From Paenisporosarcina sp. OV554 (GTDB taxonomy: Bacteria > Bacillota > Bacilli > Bacillales_A > Planococcaceae): a stretch of DNA of 64,000 bases. The stretch spans positions 62,001-126,000 of the forward strand of contig NZ_QBUC01000009.1 in the NCBI RefSeq assembly GCF_003058165.1, given 5' to 3'. Every line of letters starts with the position of its first letter. Position 1 is the stretch's first letter. This document shows positions 41,720 through 50,570 of this stretch, one piece after another. The position numbers were made by a program, and so were the translations under genes. The notes beneath the pieces are model-generated. The model ran no database searches. It saw only the letters and a list, made by a program, of their open reading frames with translations, and was not told the origin of the DNA.

Positions 41720-43208
41720 ACGAAGACTTGATGAAAAAGGAATCGATGAAGAGATATTACAAGAAATCATTTCAGCACATAAAAAAGATGCAGATCGTAT
41801 GACGAAACTATATGAACGATACAAAGCTGAAGAAGATGGCCCTGCTATTTTTAAAAGAGGAGCTGCAGCATTTGACGGCTTCGACGAAAGCAAAAGTGTC
41901 CAAAGGTTGGATGATAAGGTAAATAACCGTTTGAACAATGCTTTCGATGCAGAAATAGTTGATACGAAAGTCGGCTATATGTTTGGACATCCCATCAGTT
42001 ATGACGTGGATAAGTCCAATGAAGAGATGAAAAAAGAAATAGAAGAGTTTTTACTCCGAAATAATGCAGAGGATGCGGATTCGGAATGCGGGAAGATGGC
42101 AGCCATCTGTGGGTATTCCGGGCGACTTGCTTACTTCGATTTAGATGGCAAGGAACGTATTAAAAACATCGAACCTTGGGAAGCAATATTTATTGGCCAG
42201 GAAGTCCATGAGCCAGATTACTCGCTGTACTATTACAAATCTGATGGTAAGCAGTATGCTGAATTTTACGACGACACTTACACTTACTTTTTCGTTGATG
42301 CTGAACTGGTAGACATCCAGCCACATTTATTCGAGTATAATCCGTTCTTCGGGATAGCCAACAACAAAGAGTTAAAAGCTGATGTAGAAAAGGTTTTAGC
42401 ATTAATCGATGCATACGACAGAACGTTATCAGATGCTTCTAATGAGATTGAACAATATCGACTAGCTTACTTAATCTTAAAAGGTATGGGCGCAGATGAG
42501 GACACGCTGAAAGAACTGAAGAAGTCAGGTATCTTTGAATTACTTGGAGAACATGATGACGTGAAGTATTTAACAAAAGAAATTAATGACACGATGATTG
42601 AGAATCACCTTGATCGACTAGATGATAGCATTCTTCGTTTTGCTAAATCAGTGAATTTTGCAGATGAATCTTTCGCAGGTACCATTTCAGGAGTTGCAAT
42701 GCGTTTCAAGCTATTAGCGTTAGAGTCCAAGTGTATAACGATGGAACGAAAGTTCACCTCGACGTTACGGTACCAATTTAAAGTGCTTTTCAGTGCCTGG
42801 TATAAACGTAAAGGTTTCCTAAAAGATGATTATCTGAAAGTCTTCTTTAGTTGGAAACGTAATCTACCTGCTAACTTACTAGATGAAGCACAAACGACTG
42901 CAGCATTCAAAGGTCACATCAGTGAAAGAACTAGATTAGGAATGCTTTCTCAGGTGGATGATGTGGAGTATGAACTAGAAGAGATGCAGAAGGACGCTTG
43001 GCTTTACGGTACAGGCCTAGAACCTTTAGTTGATGAAGAGTTGGTTGACTTTGGCAATGTGGGAAATGGATCTAAAGACGGTTCTGAGAAACCTGATGAA
43101 TCTGGACCATGTAACGTATGCGCTGGTACCGGGAAAATACAAAGTACCAAAACAGCTGATATGATTCAATGTCCGACATGTAAAGGAAAGGGCGTGAGGA
43201 AGTCGTGA
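41706..43208 (+). CDS. Phage portal protein, SPP1 gp6 type
   Basis: A 500-residue portal that forms the dodecameric DNA gate of the head. The SPP1-type core is at residues 40-440 ([30 protein letters not shown]). Unusually, the C terminus ends with a DnaJ-like zinc-finger pair, CNVCAGTG and CPTCKGKG. The start is not certain: TTG 41706 or 41709 after AGAGGTGA, or GTG 41697. It overlaps terL and the MuF gene. Confidence 0.9.
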   Translation: MLRFKRRLDEKGIDEEILQEIISAHKKDADRMTKLYERYKAEEDGPAIFKRGAAAFDGFDESKSVQRLDDKVNNRLNNAFDAEIVDTKVGYMFGHPISYDVDKSNEEMKKEIEEFLLRNNAEDADSECGKMAAICGYSGRLAYFDLDGKERIKNIEPWEAIFIGQEVHEPDYSLYYYKSDGKQYAEFYDDTYTYFFVDAELVDIQPHLFEYNPFFGIANNKELKADVEKVLALIDAYDRTLSDASNEIEQYRLAYLILKGMGADEDTLKELKKSGIFELLGEHDDVKYLTKEINDTMIENHLDRLDDSILRFAKSVNFADESFAGTISGVAMRFKLLALESKCITMERKFTSTLRYQFKVLFSAWYKRKGFLKDDYLKVFFSWKRNLPANLLDEAQTTAAFKGHISERTRLGMLSQVDDVEYELEEMQKDAWLYGTGLEPLVDEELVDFGNVGNGSKDGSEKPDESGPCNVCAGTGKIQSTKTADMIQCPTCKGKGVRKS

Positions 43209-44224
43209 ATCACCTCGATATCGAAGAAGCCTTAGACAAGGCACTTGCTGTAGCCGAAAGCGCTTTAGAGATTGTATTCGCAAGACGATTGAAAACGATT
43301 CTGTTCCAAGTGTCCGAGATGTTCCGTAAGTATTCAAAAGGTCAAGAGTTAACGTTCACCGATTTAAATAAATACAACAGGTATCAAAAAGAAATGAAGT
43401 TGGTTAGCGACGAATTGACTAAAGACTACCGCAAAATTGTCAAAGACATTCAAGAGCAAGCCAGTTATCAATACGTAACGAAGTACTTAATGACAGCTTA
43501 CATAGTCGAACAAAGCATAACACCTGCACCAGACATGGGATTCGATATCCCATCTGCTGCAACAATCAAACAGATTCTTTTAAATCCGATAGCTGAACTA
43601 ACCTTGCCTAAAGTTATGGAGTCACACCGTAATGAGGTAGTTCGAAAGATTAACATCGAGATTGCTCAAGGATTGATTGCTGGTGAAGGCTATGCTGATA
43701 TCGCTAAACGATTAGAGAATCAATTAGGCTTTGCATCGAAGAAAGCTAGATTGGTTGCTAGGACTGAGGCAGGACGTTCTCGAAGCATTGCAGCTGAGAA
43801 GGTATTTGATCAAGCTGCTGGACACGCAACAATGACAAAGGTATGGGCTTCGATGCTTGATTTACGAGTTAGAAGTAGTCATAGAGTGCTTGATTCAAAA
43901 CAGGCTGATAAGGATGGATATTTTCATTACAAGACATGGAAAGCTAAAGCACCTCGATTGTGGGGCGTAGCTGAAATGGATATCCAGTGCAGATGCGTAG
44001 TCATTATGCAGGTGAATGGGAAACTTCCTGAGAATCGTCGTGAACGTGATTACATGGATGATAAATACCAACAGAAAATGGCTGATCGTATCGATAAATA
44101 TATGTTTGATGAAGGATTAACCTACATTCAAGCGTTGAAGAAAGCACAAAAAGAAATACAGGCACCTAGTCGTGTGATTCCTTATCTGTCTTATGAAGAT
44201 TGGGCGAAAGGTAAAACTATGTAG
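43205..44224 (+). CDS. Phage minor head protein (MuF/SPP1 gp7 type)
   Basis: A 339-residue head morphogenesis protein. The MuF domain is at about residues 180-290 (KKARLVARTEAGRSRSIAAEK; DIQCRCVVI). A long helical N terminus precedes it. GTG 43205 overlaps the portal stop. SPP1 gp7 binds portal and DNA and is carried into the head; the same role is expected here. A non-coding stretch with an opposite-strand small gene follows. Confidence 0.9.
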   Translation: MNHLDIEEALDKALAVAESALEIVFARRLKTILFQVSEMFRKYSKGQELTFTDLNKYNRYQKEMKLVSDELTKDYRKIVKDIQEQASYQYVTKYLMTAYIVEQSITPAPDMGFDIPSAATIKQILLNPIAELTLPKVMESHRNEVVRKINIEIAQGLIAGEGYADIAKRLENQLGFASKKARLVARTEAGRSRSIAAEKVFDQAAGHATMTKVWASMLDLRVRSSHRVLDSKQADKDGYFHYKTWKAKAPRLWGVAEMDIQCRCVVIMQVNGKLPENRRERDYMDDKYQQKMADRIDKYMFDEGLTYIQALKKAQKEIQAPSRVIPYLSYEDWAKGKTM

Positions 44225-44246
44225 ACAGAAACTGTGTAATAGGAAT

Positions 44247-44375
44247 TCACTTTTTGTTTTGCTTTCTTATTACAATATAACTATAAATCGCTACAAATAT
44301 CATCGGTCCACCAATCAGCAAAGCAACAAAGTACTGAGTATTAATGAAGTGACTATAAATCCATGTATCATACAT
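44247..44375 (-). CDS. Small minus-strand membrane protein
   Basis: A 42-residue protein beginning MYDTWIYSHF, with one hydrophobic helix (residues 16-36, FVALLIGGPMIFVAIYSYIV) and a basic end. GAGGTGGATTTC precedes the ATG at 44375. It is the only minus-strand gene inside the head module, so it may be expressed in the lysogen. It is too short for standard calling and of unknown function. Confidence 0.5.
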   Translation of the reverse strand: MYDTWIYSHFINTQYFVALLIGGPMIFVAIYSYIVIRKQNKK

Positions 44376-44673
44376 GAAATCCACCTCGATTCTTGTTTTA
44401 TTTAGTATGAACGTTAATGTTCACTACTATCCAATCATCAAAAAACGAGTGAGTATCATATACATTTACAACAATTTAAAGTGTCCGCTTATAAAAAGTA
44501 AGTATGAGTGATTATTGGGTTTTGGTGTGGTTGAATTTGATATACATCCAACTAAATTTACGGAACTAATAAAACGTTGAGTTAACAGCCTTTTGAAAAC
44601 AGTTAGTATTCCATAAGATATGTTATGGGAAGCTACGATGAATAATTTATGTATACGAATAGGAGTGTCAATT
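44376..44673. other. Intergenic region with possible gene remnant
   Basis: About 300 bases. A short operator-like TGAAC-N6-GTTCA lies near 44407-44422. A frame encoding VVEFDIHPTKFTELIKR ends at TGA near 44580 but has no good start, so it may be a decayed gene. Nothing else is supported. Confidence 0.3.
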
Positions 44674-44874
44674 GTGGAGAAAATGGTGGTTACTACTATC
44701 AATGACAAAACGTTTACATTTGAGGGCGATGTAGTTCAATCGGTGAAAAAATACTTTGAGACGTCTGGACATTCAACTCCTTTAGGGTGGGTCGGTGCAG
44801 CTGGACACATGGTTAATTTTAATCACGTGGTACATATTGAATTCAAATCCGATAAAAAGGAGCCTTCACAATGA
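44674..44874 (+). CDS. Hypothetical phage protein
   Basis: A 66-residue protein from GTG 44674, with AGGAGTG six bases upstream. It begins with beta strands (MVVTTINDKTFTFEGDVV) and has a His/Gly-rich middle (TSGHSTPLGWVGAAGHMVNF). The stop overlaps the next ATG. No family recognised. Confidence 0.55.
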   Translation: MEKMVVTTINDKTFTFEGDVVQSVKKYFETSGHSTPLGWVGAAGHMVNFNHVVHIEFKSDKKEPSQ

Positions 44875-45089
44875 TTGATAAAAACGAAAAGTATTTAAAA
44901 TCCATCGACAATACGCTTAGTGATATTTTGAAAGAATTGAAACGTCAAGGGCGTACTGAGCCAGATATTAAAGTAATGGTGGACGGCAAAGAGTCAGGCT
45001 TAATCGTAGCTTCATCTCTGAAAAGAGAGCAAAGTATGGAACGTATGATTCAACAATCACCTCGTTCCCTTTTTTCTGAATACCTGTAA
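44871..45089 (+). CDS. Hypothetical phage protein
   Basis: A 72-residue protein with a charged coiled N-terminal helix (KNEKYLKSIDNTLSDILKEL) followed by a short strand segment. It is coupled to the preceding gene by an ATGA overlap, with AAGGAG upstream. Function is unknown. Confidence 0.55.
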   Translation: MIDKNEKYLKSIDNTLSDILKELKRQGRTEPDIKVMVDGKESGLIVASSLKREQSMERMIQQSPRSLFSEYL

Positions 45090-45126
45090 ACCCGTATAAC
45101 CATATTTCTGTAAAGGTGGTGGAAGC

Positions 45127-45585
45127 ATGAACTATACAAAAGAGGATTGCATCAGCGATACCAAGGAACATATCGGTCAAGTTAGGGAATTTATACTCAT
45201 GTTTGCTCAAGAATTAATTCAACGAGCATTAGTTCATGACCAGTCAAAATTGGAAAGTCCAGAAGTAGAAATATTTACTGAGTACACACCTAAATTAAAA
45301 CATAGTACTTACGGTTCGGATGAATATAAATCCTTCTTAAAAGGCATGGGAGTAGCTTTAAATCATCATTACGAAAATAACTCACATCATCCCGAACATT
45401 ACGAAAACGGTGTAAGAGGTATGGATTTGGCTGATATTGTCGAAATGATTTGTGATTGGAAAGCAGCAACAATGAGACATACTGATGGAAATATTACTAA
45501 GTCGATTGAATTCAATAAAAATCGGTTCAATTACTCGGACGACCTTGAACAAATATTCAAAAATAGCGTGAAAATGTTCGATTAA
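45127..45585 (+). CDS. DUF5662 family, HD-like phage protein
   Basis: A 152-residue helical protein with HD-hydrolase-like residues: LVHDQSKLESPE, LNHHYENNSHHPEHYE and DLADIVEMICDWKAA. This spacing of His, Asp and Glu matches DUF5662, proposed HD-fold phosphohydrolases found in many phages. GTGGTGGAAGC precedes the ATG. It is an accessory gene within the head module; substrate unknown. Confidence 0.7.
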   Translation: MNYTKEDCISDTKEHIGQVREFILMFAQELIQRALVHDQSKLESPEVEIFTEYTPKLKHSTYGSDEYKSFLKGMGVALNHHYENNSHHPEHYENGVRGMDLADIVEMICDWKAATMRHTDGNITKSIEFNKNRFNYSDDLEQIFKNSVKMFD

Positions 45586-45780
45586 AAAAGCTGAATCGTA
45601 AAGGTGGTGGTGAATTTTGCTTTGTATTACAAATACGAAATGAAAGAGAGTGTGATCTCCACCATCTCGCTTAGTTAGTGCGTTATCTAACTGGTCATGA
45701 GCATGACTTTAAAAGGCTTATTTATTTTGCACTCATAGGCTTTTTAAAACTGACTATAAGGGCACAAGGAGGAAACAGTA
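45586..45780 (+). other. Structured intergenic region before the scaffold gene
   Basis: The stretch has GTCATG-AG-CATGAC and AGTTAG / CTAACT inverted repeats and a possible 23-codon frame from GTG 45607 (AAAGGTGG upstream) ending at 45678. It may be an RNA control element or a small leader. AAGGAGG for the scaffold gene lies at its end. Confidence 0.35.
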
Positions 45781-46398
45781 ATGACTTTAGAAGAAATCAA
45801 AGCTTGGCTTTTAGCCAACAAAGATAATGCCGATGTAAAAACGTATCTTGGAGAACTTTCAACGCCAACAGTTGAGGGAGTGGAAGGCTTCTTAGACACG
45901 GATGCAGGAAAGAAAGTGCTTCAACCTCGTTTAGATCAAAACTTTACAAAAGGTCTGAACACTTGGAAAGAGAAAAATATTTCTACTTTAGTGGAGCAAG
46001 AATTGGCTAAACGGAATCCATCTAAAACCCCTGCTGAAATCGCCCTTGCTGAATTACAAAAGAAATTTGATGATTCAGAGAAGGCAACGAAGAAAGAAAA
46101 GAATATGAACACAGCTATCAAACAAGCGACTGCAAAAGGGTTGCCAGTAGATATCTTAGACATATTCGTGAGCCACGATGAAGAAAGTTCGACTGCTAAC
46201 TATGGCAGATTAGAAGATTCGTTCACTAAAGCTGTTCAGGCAGCAGTCGAAAGTAAATTCAAACAAGGTGGTCGTAACTTCAACAACGACGGCAGCAACA
46301 ATAAAGCCGATGCAGGTGCTTATGGCAAGAAGATTGCAGCTAATGCAGCAGGAACAAATACAGGGCTTGAAGAAGCTCAAAAATCTTATTTTGAATAA
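45781..46398 (+). CDS. Phage capsid scaffold protein (DUF4355-like)
   Basis: A 205-residue, highly charged helical protein with the central coiled region typical of DUF4355 scaffolds (ALAELQKKFDDSEKATKKEK) and a short, basic C-terminal part that contacts the capsid protein. It lies directly upstream of decoration and capsid genes, the classical scaffold position. AAGGAGGAAAC precedes the ATG. Confidence 0.82.
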   Translation: MTLEEIKAWLLANKDNADVKTYLGELSTPTVEGVEGFLDTDAGKKVLQPRLDQNFTKGLNTWKEKNISTLVEQELAKRNPSKTPAEIALAELQKKFDDSEKATKKEKNMNTAIKQATAKGLPVDILDIFVSHDEESSTANYGRLEDSFTKAVQAAVESKFKQGGRNFNNDGSNNKADAGAYGKKIAANAAGTNTGLEEAQKSYFE

Positions 46399-46412
46399 GG
46401 AGGAAACATTGG

Positions 46413-46772
46413 ATGAGTAAATTTGTTGAAACAACTTATACGAACAGAAAAAGTATTGTAAAATTCCCGGATCATTACGTAAATTTAGCGGTGACTGTAT
46501 CGGATGTTGGTGTTGTAGCCAATGTAGACGGTAAAAAGATTGTCCCTGCAGGAACGATTTTGGGCGGTGGCTTTTTAGCTAGTGAAACAGTTCCAGCAGT
46601 TAAGTCGAATGGTGCAGGTGCAGAGGGCGTTCTATTTAACGATACTGATGTAACTTATGGCCCTGCTTCTGGAGCTGCTATGATTCACGGTTTCGTTGAT
46701 TTAGATAAATTACCAGAGGCACCGGTTGCCGCAGCAGTAACAGCATTAAACATGATTAAATTTGTGAAATAA
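46413..46772 (+). CDS. Phage head decoration-like protein
   Basis: A 119-residue, beta- and glycine-rich protein with VPAGTILGGGF and GVLFNDTDVTYGPASGAAMIHGFVD, resembling small head-decoration proteins that stabilise mature capsids. It is located between scaffold and major capsid genes. AAGGAGGAAAC is before the ATG. The exact family is not certain. Confidence 0.7.
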   Translation: MSKFVETTYTNRKSIVKFPDHYVNLAVTVSDVGVVANVDGKKIVPAGTILGGGFLASETVPAVKSNGAGAEGVLFNDTDVTYGPASGAAMIHGFVDLDKLPEAPVAAAVTALNMIKFVK

Positions 46773-46788
46773 GAGAGGATGACGATAA

Positions 46789-47832
46789 ATGCCAACAATC
46801 TTTGATTTAGTAAACGCACAAAATGTTGCGACATACTACCAAAACAACCCATCAAACAGCATTCCATATTTAGGGGCTACGCTTTTCCCTGCTAAGAAAC
46901 AATTAGGCTTAGACCTTAGTTGGATTAAAGGCGCAAACGGTCTTCCTGTTGCGTTAATGCCTTCTGAGTTCGACGCAAAAGCAACTGTTCGTGATCGTAT
47001 TGGATTTAGTAAAGTTCAAACAGAAATGCCTTTCTTCCGTGAAGGCAAACGTGTTGGTGAAAAGGATCGTCAAGAATTAAACCGTTTACTTGCTTCTAAT
47101 CTTGATGGGGTGGTTGATTCACTAATTGCAAACATCTACGACGATGTTGCTGATTTAGTTAAAGGTGCTTTAGTGCAACCGGAACGAATGATCATGCAAC
47201 TATTATCTACGGGTAAAATTGCTATCACTGCTAATCGCATCAACTATGATTACGATTACAAAATGAAGGCTGAACACAAAGAAGAGTTACTTACTACAGC
47301 GCGTTGGAGCGATCCTGCTTCTACACCTATCCAGGACATCATCTCTTGGCAGGACCTTGTTGAAGATAATACAGGCTCACGTCCTACTAGAGCTATTCTG
47401 ACTCGTAAGACATTCGGTTACTTATCAGCACACGATAGCATCCGAAAAGACTTAAATCCTGTAGGCTCTCAGAACATCATCATGACTGACTCTATGGTTA
47501 AACAATATTTGCTTAATAAATTAGGTCTATCTGTTGCGGTTTATAACAAAAAATACACTGCTGAAGACGGCACGTCGAAGAACTTCTATCCGGATGACTA
47601 CATCACATTGATTCCAGAAGGAGGTCTTGGGAACACGTACTTTGGTACAACTCCTGAAGAATCCGACTTAATGACTGGCCAATCAACAGCTGATGTAAGC
47701 ATCGTAAATACGGGTATTGCTATTACGACTATCAAAGAAGCAGATCCAGTGAATGTGAAAACAATTGTTTCTGAGATTGTATTACCAAGTTTCGAGAATT
47801 TGAATAACATCTTTGCTGCAAAAGTTAACTAA
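46789..47832 (+). CDS. Phage major capsid protein (E type, HK97 fold)
   Basis: A 347-residue capsid protein of the lambda gpE/SPP1 gp13 family: SIPYLGATLFPAKKQLGLDLSWIKG at the start, then the long helix, and ILTRKTFGYLSAHDSIRKDL in the P/A domains. Strong codon bias and an AGAGGATGA ribosome site suit high expression. A small GGGGA/TCCCC hairpin follows the gene without a good T run. Confidence 0.92.
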   Translation: MPTIFDLVNAQNVATYYQNNPSNSIPYLGATLFPAKKQLGLDLSWIKGANGLPVALMPSEFDAKATVRDRIGFSKVQTEMPFFREGKRVGEKDRQELNRLLASNLDGVVDSLIANIYDDVADLVKGALVQPERMIMQLLSTGKIAITANRINYDYDYKMKAEHKEELLTTARWSDPASTPIQDIISWQDLVEDNTGSRPTRAILTRKTFGYLSAHDSIRKDLNPVGSQNIIMTDSMVKQYLLNKLGLSVAVYNKKYTAEDGTSKNFYPDDYITLIPEGGLGNTYFGTTPEESDLMTGQSTADVSIVNTGIAITTIKEADPVNVKTIVSEIVLPSFENLNNIFAAKVN

Positions 47833-47880
47833 TAGAGGGGATTAATTTCCCCTTATCCATCTTTGAAGGAGGACGAGTAA

Positions 47881-48189
47881 ATGCCACAAGTTAAAGTAAC
47901 ATTTAATCGAAATGTAAAATACGGAAACGAGCGCTATGTGGAAAACGCTAAGTTATCAGTCTCTAAAGAAGAATACGAGGCATTATTCAAATCAGGTGTT
48001 GTTGGTGAAGTGGATGACGTACCAGGCGATGAACCAGAAGATGTAGATTACTTAACGTTTTCCCGTGAACAGTTAGGCAAGGTAAAGAACGATGACTTAA
48101 AAGCTTTCCTTGATAAAGAGAGCTTGGTTTACGAAGATAACTTCACGAAGCCACAATTGATTAACGTGATTCTTGGTGAAGAGGCATGA
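47881..48189 (+). CDS. Phage head protein with HeH/LEM-like C terminus (paralogue 1)
   Basis: A 102-residue protein: a beta N terminus (QVKVTFNRNVKYGNERYVENA), an acidic linker, and a C-terminal helix-extended-loop-helix segment (LGKVKNDDLKAFLDKESLVY). The C terminus is clearly related to that of the next gene. AAGGAGGAC precedes the ATG. The HeH/LEM-like fold often binds DNA or proteins; role in the head is unknown. Confidence 0.7.
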   Translation: MPQVKVTFNRNVKYGNERYVENAKLSVSKEEYEALFKSGVVGEVDDVPGDEPEDVDYLTFSREQLGKVKNDDLKAFLDKESLVYEDNFTKPQLINVILGEEA

Positions 48190-48482
48190 CATTCTATGTA
48201 AAATCATCAAACAGTACGATTAATGTGGTAGACGCACAAGGGAAACCTCAACGTGTTACACAACGTGCTTATGATATTTTATATCGTAATCAAGGTTATC
48301 AATTAGCCGATGCACCAATTGTCGAAGCAGATGACGATCAAGTGAATTATTTCGTCTTGTCCGAAGAAAAGCTTAAGACAATCAAAAACGATGAGTTAAA
48401 AGCTTTCTTGGATAAAGAAGAAATCGAATACGACCCAAAAGCTATTAAAAAGGATTTAATTAAGCTAATCCTAAGAGAGTAG
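48186..48482 (+). CDS. Phage head protein with HeH/LEM-like C terminus (paralogue 2)
   Basis: A 98-residue protein coupled to paralogue 1 by ATGA overlap. Its C terminus (LKTIKNDELKAFLDKEEIEY) matches paralogue 1 closely, while the N terminus (FYVKSSNSTINVVDAQGKPQ) differs. The pair looks like a partial tandem duplication. Confidence 0.7.
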   Translation: MTFYVKSSNSTINVVDAQGKPQRVTQRAYDILYRNQGYQLADAPIVEADDDQVNYFVLSEEKLKTIKNDELKAFLDKEEIEYDPKAIKKDLIKLILRE

Positions 48483-48490
48483 GTGTCGGT

Positions 48491-48829
48491 ATGGAGAATG
48501 TACCTTCACAAGAAGTAATTGATCAAATTAAAGCCATTAACGGATGGACTGAGCATGATGATTACGTGGCTACGATGATTCCATTGCTCATTGAACATGT
48601 AACCACATATTGCAATAATCCGTTAGGACAAAATCAGACACCGCCTGCACGGTTACCTGGTGGTGTTCTTATATTCATTGCGAAAGCAATTGAGCACAAT
48701 AAGTTGAAGGCAGGTTTGAAGTCTAGAACAATGGGATCCGTATCTTACTCATATGACTTAGAATTCCCTTCATCAATCATGACGTATCTACGTCCGTATC
48801 GGAAGGTGAAGTTCCATGGATCAAGATGA
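48491..48829 (+). CDS. Head-tail connector protein (gp6/gp15-like)
   Basis: A 112-residue adaptor that would attach under the portal ring. It has helical segments VIDQIKAINGW and MIPLLIEHVTTYCNNPLG, and the loop LPGGVLIFIAKAIEHN, typical of DNA-packaging/connector proteins of SPP1 gp15 and HK97 gp6 type. It overlaps the next gene. Confidence 0.82.
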   Translation: MENVPSQEVIDQIKAINGWTEHDDYVATMIPLLIEHVTTYCNNPLGQNQTPPARLPGGVLIFIAKAIEHNKLKAGLKSRTMGSVSYSYDLEFPSSIMTYLRPYRKVKFHGSR

Positions 48830-49145
48830 GTATCCTCATGTAGTAGTCTTTCAAACATTCACTAAAGTTCCAGATGGTGCAGCTGGTCACATAAAAGCAT
48901 GGAAAAATGTATTAGAGTTTAACGGATTCCTAGACACACCTTCAAGCCGGGAGATATTCAAGGCTCATCAGCTAAATAACCCTTTAGACAGAAACTTATA
49001 CTACCCTTATCGAACAGACGTTGACCCTAAATTGCGGTGCACGTGTGAAGGTGACACTTATGAATTAGTTGGACGTCCACAAGACCAAGGCGGTCAACAT
49101 GAAGTCATGAAAGTGGCTTTGAAGTTGGTTCCCCATGGCTCGTAG
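48816..49145 (+). CDS. Head-tail stopper protein
   Basis: A 109-residue, beta-rich protein with GFLDTPSSREIFKAHQLNNPLDRNLYYPY, matching the putative head closure (stopper) group of SPP1 gp16-like proteins. It overlaps both the connector gene and the next gene, in the standard order. It would close the head exit and bind the tail. Confidence 0.75.
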   Translation: MDQDEYPHVVVFQTFTKVPDGAAGHIKAWKNVLEFNGFLDTPSSREIFKAHQLNNPLDRNLYYPYRTDVDPKLRCTCEGDTYELVGRPQDQGGQHEVMKVALKLVPHGS

Positions 49146-49563
49146 TGGACATATCAGTTTCGGCAGTGGGAAGTTATCAAAGGCGTTGAAACAGTATGGT
49201 GAAGGCATAGAGAATGAAATGAAATACATCATTACTCAGACCGCTTACCTCATTCAAGCTAATGCGAAATCGTTAGCTGCTTTCGATGATGGCAATTTAA
49301 AAGATTCTATTGAGGTTGAATTCAAAAACGGTGGATTAACTGCCATTGTGAGAGTGACCGCATCTTATGCCGTGTATGTTGAATTTGGCACGGGCATTTA
49401 CGCTGTTGAAGGAAATGGACGTAAAACTCCATGGACATATTACTCTAATAAATTAGGCAGATTCGTAACCACCGAAGGGATGCAGCCTCAACCATTTTGG
49501 TTCCCTGCAATTAAGGTAGGTCAAAAATACTTTAAGAAGGAAACGAGAAAGTTGGGTCTATGA
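49135..49563 (+). CDS. HK97 gp10-like tail component
   Basis: A 142-residue protein of the HK97-gp10/putative tail-completion family, with YIITQTAYLIQANAKSLAAFDDGNLKDSI and VYVEFGTGIY as the diagnostic segments. It overlaps the stopper gene by 11 bases and is two bases from the next gene. It probably joins heads and tails. Confidence 0.85.
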   Translation: MARSGHISFGSGKLSKALKQYGEGIENEMKYIITQTAYLIQANAKSLAAFDDGNLKDSIEVEFKNGGLTAIVRVTASYAVYVEFGTGIYAVEGNGRKTPWTYYSNKLGRFVTTEGMQPQPFWFPAIKVGQKYFKKETRKLGL

Positions 49564-49564
49564 T

Positions 49565-49969
49565 ATGACGATTCAAACTGCCATGGCAGAATTATATACA
49601 GGTTTGTACTCGCGCCTATCATCTGACCCGACACTTTCGGCAAAGGTGACAGGCGTTTATTCTTCAATAGAAGAAGACCTGGTACATCCGTACTTGACGA
49701 TTTCAGAGCCGATTTCCGTCCCATTTACAACAAAGTCGAAGTTCGGTGAAGAGTTTTCGGTAGTAATCAGCGCGTGGTCACTCTATGACGGGGATTTAGA
49801 AGCCGTGAAGATATTAAACCTTTGCTTAGATGCGTTAGCTGTAAGAATGAACCTTACAGGCTTCAAAATTATCAAAGTAGATGTGGACGAGATACGTGTT
49901 TTTAAGGATGCAGATCCACGCATACGTCACGGTATTTTAAGAATGAATTACACGATTCAAAACAACTAG
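49565..49969 (+). CDS. Tail completion protein (DUF3168/gp17-like)
   Basis: A 134-residue alpha/beta protein with LYSRLSSDPTLSAKVTGVYSS and HPYLTISEP, the pattern of SPP1 gp17/DUF3168-like tail-to-head joining proteins. It precedes the major tail gene, as expected. The ribosome site is weak and lies inside the gene upstream. Confidence 0.75.
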   Translation: MTIQTAMAELYTGLYSRLSSDPTLSAKVTGVYSSIEEDLVHPYLTISEPISVPFTTKSKFGEEFSVVISAWSLYDGDLEAVKILNLCLDALAVRMNLTGFKIIKVDVDEIRVFKDADPRIRHGILRMNYTIQNN

Positions 49970-49981
49970 GAGGAATGACTA

Positions 49982-50500
49982 ATGCCGATTTTAGGTAAAG
50001 ACGTTATATATTTAGTACAAAAAGTTGATGCACCTTTAGGTTCTCCACCACTTGCTGTTGGACACCAAACTGAAGGTAATCACGCAAAAGAACAAGACAT
50101 GATTGATGAACAAACGAAGTTCGGTCGTATCGTCGGGTATGGTCCAAAGTCTGAGAATATGGAAATTACGTTTTACTCTGAAATTGGGAATAATGGACAA
50201 ACAGCATTAGAAGATGCATATGACAATGAAGAACAAATTAAAGTGTGGAAGGTGAATGTAAGACTTAATGAGTTAGGTAAACATAACGCAGTATTTGCAT
50301 TCACAATCATTGAAAATATTGAATCATCCGAACCTACTGATGGATTCGTAGAAGTGAATGTGACGTTACCTGTTATCGCGAACTCTCAAAAAGGTGTGCT
50401 TGACGCTTTACCTGCAGACATCATTGAGTTTGCGCAATATGGCTTCGAAGAACCAGGCGACTCTACTGGAGAATATCCAAACCAGACAACAACTCCATAA
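49982..50500 (+). CDS. Phage major tail protein, TP901-1 type
   Basis: A 172-residue tube protein with beta-rich segments and the sequences GRIVGYGPKSENMEITFYSE and NVTLPVIANSQKGVLDALP, consistent with the TP901-1/phi13 major tail protein family. TAGGAGGAA precedes the ATG. A strong terminator follows, which may raise its expression over downstream tail genes. Confidence 0.85.
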   Translation: MPILGKDVIYLVQKVDAPLGSPPLAVGHQTEGNHAKEQDMIDEQTKFGRIVGYGPKSENMEITFYSEIGNNGQTALEDAYDNEEQIKVWKVNVRLNELGKHNAVFAFTIIENIESSEPTDGFVEVNVTLPVIANSQKGVLDALPADIIEFAQYGFEEPGDSTGEYPNQTTTP

Positions 50501-50503
50501 ACA

Positions 50504-50530
50504 AGAGCCACTTTTATAGTGGTTCTTTTT
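50504..50530 (+). terminator. Terminator after the major tail gene
   Basis: AGAGCCACT / AGTGGTTCT stem, five-base loop and seven T. Confidence 0.85.
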
Positions 50531-50570
50531 TTATTTAATTATTTTTGAATATCCGAGGAGGAACAGGAAA

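Noticed and set aside
44466-44708. 80-codon minus-strand frame
   Set aside because: Overlaps the plus-strand gene at 44674, no ribosome site, no plausible protein features.
47833-47880. Terminator after the major capsid gene
   Set aside because: The GGGGA/TCCCC hairpin has no following T run and is close to the next ribosome site.
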